DNA of 64,000 nucleotides from Plotosus lineatus. Taxonomy: Eukaryota > Chordata > Actinopteri > Siluriformes > Plotosidae. Positions within the stretch are counted from its first letter, which is position 1; each line of letters starts with the position of its first letter. The DNA is taken from NCBI GenBank assembly GCA_024760905.1, contig CM045731.1:55609001-55673000 (forward strand). The letters run 5' to 3'. Position numbers and translations under genes: made by a program. Below the pieces are notes generated by a model. That model searched no databases. It was not told the DNA's origin and saw nothing but the letters and a program-made list of their open reading frames with translations. Below are positions 55,990 to 64,000 of the stretch, one piece after another.

Positions 55990-57571
55990 GCAATCCCGAC
56001 AGCAGTGTACCAACAATCCTGACACCACTGTATAAACAATCCCGACACCAGTGGACCAACAATCCCTACAACAGTGTCCCAACAAGCACTACACCAGTGG
56101 ACGAGCAATCCCTACACCATTGTCTGAGAAAGCCCGACACCAGTGTCCCAGCAATCCCGACAGCAGTGTCCCGACAAGCCCGACACCAGTGTCCCAGCAA
56201 GCCCTACACCAGTGTACCAGCAATACCGACACCAGTGGACCAGCAGGCCCGACACCAGTGTACCAGCAATCCCGACACCAGTGGACCACCAATCCCGACA
56301 CCAGTGTACCAACAATCCCGAAACCAGTCGACCAACTATCCTGACTCCACTGTACAAACAATCCCGACACCAGTAGACCAGCAAGCCCTTCAACAGTGTC
56401 CCAACAAGCCCTACACCAGTGGACCAGCAATCCCGACACCAGTGTACCAACAATCCCGACACCGGTGTACCACAACAATCCCGAAACCAGTCGACCAACT
56501 ATCCTGACTCCACTGTACAAACAATCCCGACACCAGTAGACCAGCAAGCCCTTCAACAGTGTCCCAACAAGCCCTACACCAGTGGACCAGCAATCCCGAC
56601 ACCAGTGTACCAACAATCCCGACACCGGTGTACCACAACAATCCCTCCACCTGTGTACCAACAATCCCGAAACCAGTAGACCAACAATCCTGACTTCACT
56701 GTACAAACAATCCCTACAACAGTGTCCCAACAAGCCCTACACCAGTGTACAAACAATGCCGACACCAGTGGACCAGCAATCTCGACACCAGTGGACCAGC
56801 AGGCCCGACACCAGTGTACCAGCAATCCCGACACCAGTGTACCAGCAATTCCGACACCAGTCGACCAACTATCCTGACTCCACTGTACAAACAATCCCGA
56901 CACCAGTAGACCAGCAAGCCCTTCAACAGTGTCCCAACAAGCCCTACACCAGTGGACCAGCAATCCCGACACCAGTGTACCAACAATCCCGACACCAGTG
57001 TACCAGCAATTCCTTCACCAGTCGACCAGTCATCATGACTGTTCCAATCCGTCCACCAGTGTCCCAGCAATCCCGACACCAGTGGACCAGCAGGCCCGAC
57101 ACCAGTGTACCAGCAATCCCGACACCAGTGTACCAGCAATCCCGACAGCAGTGTACCAACAATCCTGACACCACTGTATAAACAATCCCGACACCAGTGG
57201 ACCAACAATCCCTACAACAGTGTCCCAACAAGCACTACACCAGTGGACGAGCAATCCCTACACCATTGTCTGAGAAAGCCCGACACCAGTGTCCCAGCAA
57301 TCCCGACAGCAGTGTCCCGACAAGCCCGACACCAGTGTCCCAGCAAGCCCTACACCAGTGTACCAGCAATACCGACACCAGTGGACCAGCAGGCCCGACA
57401 CCAGTGTACCAGCAATCCCGACACCAGTGGACCACCAATCCCGACACCAGTGTACCAACAATCCCGAAACCAGTCGACCAACTATCCTGACTCCACTGTA
57501 CAAACAATCCCGACACCAGTAGACCAGCAAGCCCTTCAACAGTGTCCCAACAAGCCCTACACCAGTGGACC
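55990..57571 (+). repeat. 1,146-bp offset duplication inside the satellite
   Basis: 55990-56425 recurs at 57136-57571, offset 1,146 bp, with the same variant order from cactgtataaacaatccc to the ctgagaaagcccgacacc segment and beyond. Confidence 0.78.
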
Positions 57572-57639
57572 AGCAATCCCTACAGCAGTGTACCAACAAT
57601 CCTGACACCAGTGTACCAACAATCCCGACACCGGTGTAC

Positions 57640-59171
57640 CACAACAATCCCGCAACCAGTCGACCAACTATCCTGACTCCACTGTACAAACAATCCCGAC
57701 ACCAGTAGACCAGCAAGCCCTTCAACAGTGTCCCAACAAGCCCTACACCAGTGGACCAGCAATCCCGACACCAGTGTACCAACAATCCCGACACCGGTGT
57801 ACCACAACAATCCCTCCACCTGTGTACCAACAATCCCGAAACCAGTAGACCAACAATCCTGACTCCACTGTACAAACAATCCCTACAACAGTGTCCCAAC
57901 AAGCCCTACACCAGTGTACAAACAATGCCGACACCAGTGTACCAGCAATCCCGACAGCAGTGTCCCGACAAGCCCTACACCAGTGTACAAACAATGCCGA
58001 CACCAGTGGACCAGCAATCTCGACACCAGTGGACCAGAAGGCCCGACACCAGTGTACCAGCAATCCCGACACCAGTGTACCAGCAATCCCTACAGCAGTG
58101 TACCAACAATCCTGACACCAGTGTACAAACAATACCGACAGCAGTGTCCCAGAAAGCCCTACACCAGTGTACCAGCAATCCCGACACCAGTGTACCAGCA
58201 ATTCCTTCACCAGTCGACCAGTCATCATGACTGTTCCAATCCGTCCACCAGTGTCCCAGCAATCCCGACACCAGTGGACCAGCAGGCCCGACACCAGTGT
58301 ACCAGCAATCCCGACACCAGTGTACCAGCAATCCCGACAGCAGTGTACCAACAATCCTGACTCCACTGTACAAACAATCCCGACACCAGTGGACCACCAA
58401 TCCCGACACCAGTGTACCAACAATCCCGAAACCAGTCGACCAACTATCCTGACTCCACTGTACAAACAATCCCGACACCAGTAGACCAGCAAGCCCTTCA
58501 ACAGTGTCCCAACAAGCCCTACACCAGTGGACCAGCAATCCCGACACCAGTGTACCAACAATCCCGACACCGGTGTACCACAACAATCCCTCCACCTGTG
58601 TACCAACAATCCCGAAACCAGTAGACCAACAATCCTGACTCCACTGTACAAACAATCCCTACAACAGTGTCCCAACAAGCCCTACACCAGTGTACAAACA
58701 ATGCCGACACCAGTGTACCAGCAATCCCGACAGCAGTGTCCCGACAAGCCCTACACCAGTGTACAAACAATGCCGACACCAGTGGACCAGCAATCTCGAC
58801 ACCAGTGGACCAGAAGGCCCGACACCAGTGTACCAGCAATCCCGACACCAGTGTACCAGCAATCCCTACAGCAGTGTACCAACAATCCTGACACCAGTGT
58901 ACAAACAATACCGACAGCAGTGTCCCAGAAAGCCCTACACCAGTGTACCAGCAATCCCGACACCAGTGTACCAGCAATTCCTTCACCAGTCGACCAGTCA
59001 TCATGACTGTTCCAATCCGTCCACCAGTGTCCCAGCAATCCCGACACCAGTGGACCAGCAGGCCCGACACCAGTGTACCAGCAATCCCGACACCAGTGTA
59101 CCAGCAATCCCGACAGCAGTGTACCAACAATCCTGACTCCACTGTACAAACAATCCGGACACCAGTGGACC
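57640..59171 (+). repeat. 776-bp tandem duplication inside the satellite
   Basis: 57640-58395 and 58416-59171 are nearly identical at an offset of 776 bp, including one off-register unit each (58226 and 59002). The period is not a multiple of 23 because of that unit. Confidence 0.85.
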
Positions 59172-62100
59172 ACCAATCCCGACAGCAGTGTCCCGACAAG
59201 CCCGACACCAGTGTCCCAGCAAGCCCTACACCAGTGTACCAGCAATACCGACACCAGTGGACCAGCAGGCCCGACACCAGTGTACCAGCAATCCCGACAG
59301 CAGTGTACCAACAATCCTGACTCCACTGTACAAACAATCCCGACACCAGTGGACCACCAATCCCGACACCAGTGTACCAACAATCCCGAAACCAGTCGAC
59401 CAACTATCCTGACTCCACTGTACAAACAATCCCGACACCAGTAGACCAGCAAGCCCTTCAACAGTGTCCCAACAAGCCCTACACCAGTGGACCAGCAATC
59501 CCGACACCAGTGTACCAACAATCCTGACACCAGTGTACAAACAATACCGACAGCAGTGTCCCAGAAAGCCCTACACCAGTGTCCCAGCAATCCCGACAGC
59601 AGTGTACCAACAATCCTGACACCACTGTATAAACAATCCCGACACCAGTGGACCAACAATCCCTACAACAGTGTCCCAACAAGCACTACACCAGTGGACG
59701 AGCAATCCCTACACCATTGTCTGAACGCCCGACACCAGTGTCCCAGCAATCCCGACAGCAGTGTCCCGACAAGCCCGACACCAGTGTCCCAGCAAGCCCT
59801 ACACCAGTGTACCAGCAATACCGACACCAGTGGACCAGCAGGCCCGACACCAGTGTACCAGCAATCCCGACACCAGTGGACCACCAATCCCGACACCAGT
59901 GTACCAACAATCCCGAAACCAGTCGACCAACTATCCTGACTCCACTGTACAAACAATCCCGACACCAGTAGACCAGCAAGCCCTTCAACAGTGTCCCAAC
60001 AAGCCCTACACCAGTGGACCAGCAATCCCGACACCAGTGTACCAACAATCCCGACACCGGTGTACCACAACAATCCCTCCACCTGTGTACCAACAATCCC
60101 GAAACCAGTAGACCAACAATCCTGACTCCACTGTACAAACAATCCCTACAACAGTGTCCCAACAAGCCCTACACCAGTGTACAAACAATGCCGACACCAG
60201 TGTACCAGCAATCCCGACACCAGTGTACCAGCAATCCCTACAGCAGTGTACCAACAATCCTGACACCAGTGTACAAACAATACCGACAGCAGTGTCCCAG
60301 AAAGCCCTACACCAGTGTACCAGCAATCCCGACACCAGTGTACGAGCAATTCCTTCACCAGTAGACCAGTAATCATGACTGTTCCAATCCGTCCACCAGT
60401 GTCCCAGCAATCCCGACACCAGTGGACCAGCAGGCCCGACACCAGTGTACCAGCAATCCCGACACCAGTGTACCACCAATCCCGACACCAGTGTACCAAC
60501 AATCCTTACTCCACTGTACAACAATCCCGACACCAGTGGACCACCAATCCCGACACCAGTGTACCAACAATCCCGAAACCAGTAGACCAGCAAGCCCTTC
60601 AACAGTGTCCCAACATGCCCTACACCAGTGGACCAGCAATCCCGACACCAGTGTACCAACAATCCCGACACCGGTGTACCACAACAATCCCTCCACCGGT
60701 GTACCAACAATCCCGAAACCAGTAGACCAACAATCCTGACTCCACTGTACAAACAATCCCTACAACAGTGTCCCGACAAGCCCGACACCAGTGGACCAGC
60801 AATCTCGACACCAGTGGACCAGCAGGCCCGACACCAGTGTACCAGCAATCCCGACACCAGTGTACCAGCAATCCCGACAGCAGTGTACCAACAATCCTGA
60901 CTCCACTGTACAAACAATCCCGACACCAGTGGACCACCAATCCCGACACCAGTGTAGAAACAATCCCTACAACAGTGTCCCAACAAGCCCTACACCAGTG
61001 TACAAACAATGCCGACACCAGTGTACCAGCAATCCCTACAGCAGTGTCCGAGCAATCCCGACACCAGTGTACCAACAATCTCGACACCAGTGTACCAGCA
61101 ATCCCGACAGCAGTGTCCCGACAAGCCCGACACCAGTGTACCAGCAATCCCGACAGCAGTGTCCCGACAAGCCCGACACCAGTGGACCAGCAATCGACAC
61201 CAGTGGACCAGCAGGCCCGACAGCAGTGTCCCGACAAGCCCTACACCAGTGTACAAACAATGCCGACACCAGTGGACCAGCAATCCGACACCAGTGGTCC
61301 CAGAAGGCCCGACACCAGTGTACCAGCAATCCCGCAATCCCGACACCAGTGTACCAGCAATTCACACCAGTGTACCAGCAATCCCGACAGCAGTGTCCCA
61401 GCAAGCCCGACACCAGTGGACCAGCAATCCCGACACCAGTGTACCAGCAATCCCGACAGCAGTGTACCAGCAATCCTGACACCAGTGTCCAGCAATCGAC
61501 ACCAGTGCAATCCCGACAGCAGTGTACCAACAATCCTGACTCCACTGTACAAACAATACACCAGTGGACCAGCAATCCCAACAGCAGTGGACCAGCAATC
61601 CTACAGCAGTGTACCAGCAAGCTCTACACCAGTGTACCAGCAATCCCGACACCAGTGTACCAGCAATCCCTACAGCAGTGTACCAACAATCCTGACACCA
61701 GTGTACAAACAATACCGACAGCAGTGTCCCAGAAAGCCCTACACCAGTGTACCAGCAATCCCGACACCAGTGTACCAGCAATTCCTTCACCAGTCGACCA
61801 GTAATCATGACTGTTCCAATCCGTCCACCAGTGTCCCAACAATCCCGACACCAGTGGACCAGCAGGCCCGACACCAGTGTACCAGCAATCCCGACACCAG
61901 TGTACCAACAATCCCGACAGCAGTGTACCAACAATCCCTACTCCTCTGCACTAACAATCCCGACACCAGTGGACCACCAATCCCGACACCAGTGTACCAA
62001 CAATCCCGAAACCAGTAGGCCAGCAAGCCCTTCAACAGTGTCCCAACATGCCCTACACCAGTGGACCAGCAATCCCGACACCAGTGTACCAACAATCCCG

Positions 62101-64000
62101 ACACCGGTGTACCACAACAATCCCTCCACCGTGTACCAACAATCCCGAAACCAGTAGACCAACAATCCTGACTCCACTGTACAAACAATCCCTACAACAG
62201 TGTCCCGACAAGCCCGACACCAGTGGACCAGCAATCTCGACACCAGTGGACCAGCAATCCCGACACCAGTGGACCAGCAATCCCAACAGCAGTGGACCAG
62301 CAATCCCTACAGCAGTGTACCAGCAAGCTCTACACCAGTGTACCAGCATTCCCGACACCAGTGTACCAGCAATCCCGACACCAGTGTACCAGCAATCCCG
62401 ACAGCAGTGTACCAACAATCCTGACTCCACTGTACAAACAATCCCGACACCAGTGGACCAGCAATCCCAACAGCAGTGGACCAGCAATCCCTACAGCAGT
62501 GTACCAGCAAGCTCTACACCAGTGTACCAGCAATCCCGACACCAGTGTACCAGCAATCCCTACAGCAGTGTACCAACAATCCTGACTCCACTGTACAAAC
62601 AATCCCGACACCAGTGGACCAGCAATCCCAACAGCAGTGGACCAGCAGGCCCGACACCAGTGCACCAGCAGTCCCGACACCAGTGTACCAGCAATCCCGA
62701 CACCAGTGTACCAGCAATCCCGACAGCAGTGTACCAACAATCCTGACTCCACTGTACAAACAATCCCGACACCAGTGGACCAGCAATCCCAACAGCAGTG
62801 GACCAGCAATCCCGACACCAGTGTACCAGCAATCCCTACAGCAGTGTACCAACAATCCTGACTCCACTGTACAAACAATCCCGACACCAGTGGACCAGCA
62901 ATCCTGACACCACTGTACAAACAATCCCGACACCAGTGGACCAGCAATCCCAACAGCAGTGGACCAGCAATCCCTACAGCAGTGTACCAGCAAGCTCTAC
63001 ACCAGTGTACCAGCATTCCCGACACCAGTGTACCAGCAATCCCGACACCAGTGTACCAGCAATCCCGACAGCAGTGTACCAACAATCCTGACTCCACTGT
63101 ACAAACAATCCCGACACCAGTGGACCAGCAATCCCAACAGCAGTGGACCAGCAATCTCGACACCAGTGGACCAGCAGGCCCGACACCAGTGTACCAGCAA
63201 TCCCGACACCAGTGTACCAGCAATCCCGACAGCAGTGTCCCGACAAGCCCGACACCAGTGGACCAGCAATCTCGACAGCAGTGTCCCAGAAAGCCCTACA
63301 CCAGTGTACCAGCAATCCCGACACCAGTGTACCAGCAATTCCTTCACCAGTCGACCAGTAATCATGACTGTTCCAATCCGTCCACCAGTGTACCAGCAAT
63401 CCCGACACCAGTGTACCAGCAATCTCGACACCAGTGTACCAGCAATCCCGACAGCAGTGTCCCGACAATCCCGACACCAGTGTACCAACAATCCTGACTC
63501 CACTGTACAAACAATCCCGACACCAGTGGACCACCAATCCCGACACCAGTGTACCAACAATCCCGACACCAGTGTCCCAGCAAGCCCTTCAACAGTGTCC
63601 CAACAAGCCCTACACCAGTGGACCAGCAATCCCGACACCAGTGTACCAACAATCCCGACACCGGTGTACCACAACAATCCCTCCACCGGTGTACCAACAA
63701 TCCCGAAACCAGTAGACCAACAATCCTGACTCCACTGTACAAACAATCCCTACAACAGTGTCCCGACAAGCCCGACACCAGTGGACCAGCAATCTCGACA
63801 CCAGTGGACCAGCAGGCCCGACACCAGTGTACCAGCAATCCCGACACCAGTGTACCAGCAATCCCGACAGCAGTGTACCAGCAATCCCGACAGCAGTGGA
63901 CCAACAATCCTGACTCCACTGTACAAACAATCCCGACACCAGTGGACCACCAATCCCGACACCAGTGTACCAACAATCCCGAAACCAGTCGACCAACTAT

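Larger units (their letters stand above)
40980..64000 (+). repeat. 23-bp tandem satellite array, about 1,000 units, open to the right
   Basis: A clean unit is 45140-45162. The core words are ACCAGTGTACCAGCAATC and CCCGACACC. About 23,020 bp of continuous repeat equals about 1,000 units. Main variants: GTGTACC/GTGGACC/GTGTCCC; AGCAATC/AACAATC/AGCAAGC; CCCGACACC/CCCGACAGC/CCCTACACC/CCTGACTCC. The plus strand is about 70% A+C. Each consensus unit has one CpG. There are no spacers or genes inside, and the left boundary is gradual. No centromere-binding motif such as a CENP-B box was seen. Confidence 0.97.

Noticed and set aside
40980..64000. CRISPR array (repeat length about 23 bp)
   Set aside because: Repeats abut with no unique spacers, unit variants grade into each other, and the context is a vertebrate genome.
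40980..64000. Centromeric satellite with CENP-B boxes
   Set aside because: No unit contains anything like the TTCG..A..CGGGA pattern, and nothing else in the window fixes the chromosomal position.

Overview
The window looks like teleost fish genomic DNA. The evidence is a multi-exon vertebrate-type gene with GT-AG introns, several families of tRNA-derived SINEs typical of fish, RTE-like and other non-LTR retrotransposon fragments, hAT and Tc1-like DNA transposon remnants, and long (CA)n/(GA)n tracts. No bacterial-type operons, CRISPR arrays or genuine RNA genes were found.

Region 1 (359-38871, minus strand) is one very large gene, transcribed from about 38.9 kb towards base 1 and running off the left edge. 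I could assemble 41 coding exons: a signal-peptide exon (38871-38794), a 22-bp microexon (38547-38526), and 39 exons of 255-276 bp. Each of the 39 encodes exactly one fibronectin type III (FN3) domain and starts and ends in phase 1. They join without a stop codon or frameshift into at least 3,435 codons. The first three FN3 domains are cysteine-poor. The other 36 follow a six-cysteine pattern (PC at the start, a second Cys before the core Trp, a Cys pair, CGxxY, and a late C) that I associate with FNDC7-type proteins. The product is most likely secreted or exposed at the cell surface. Whether it is one transcript or several tandem fndc7-related genes cannot be settled from sequence alone.

The introns are loaded with mobile elements: two SINE families sharing a 3' tail, a third SINE, an internally deleted hAT element sitting inside a SINE A box, two smaller hAT-like insertions, a decayed RTE-like LINE, two copies of another LINE 3' end, a Tc1-like remnant, and a 1.2-kb TIR-bounded element containing a 32-bp perfect palindrome.

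Region 2 (38872-40980) is the upstream flank of the gene: about 1.1 kb with no recognisable gene, then two SINEs in tandem.

Region 3 (about 40980-64000, continuing off the right edge) is a single tandem array of a 23-bp unit, about 1,000 copies in this window. It has diverged unit types and higher-order organisation (345 bp, 776 bp and multi-kilobase duplications, plus an off-register 37-bp unit present 12 times). The unit lacks stop codons in all frames of both strands, so it produces many long but meaningless open frames.
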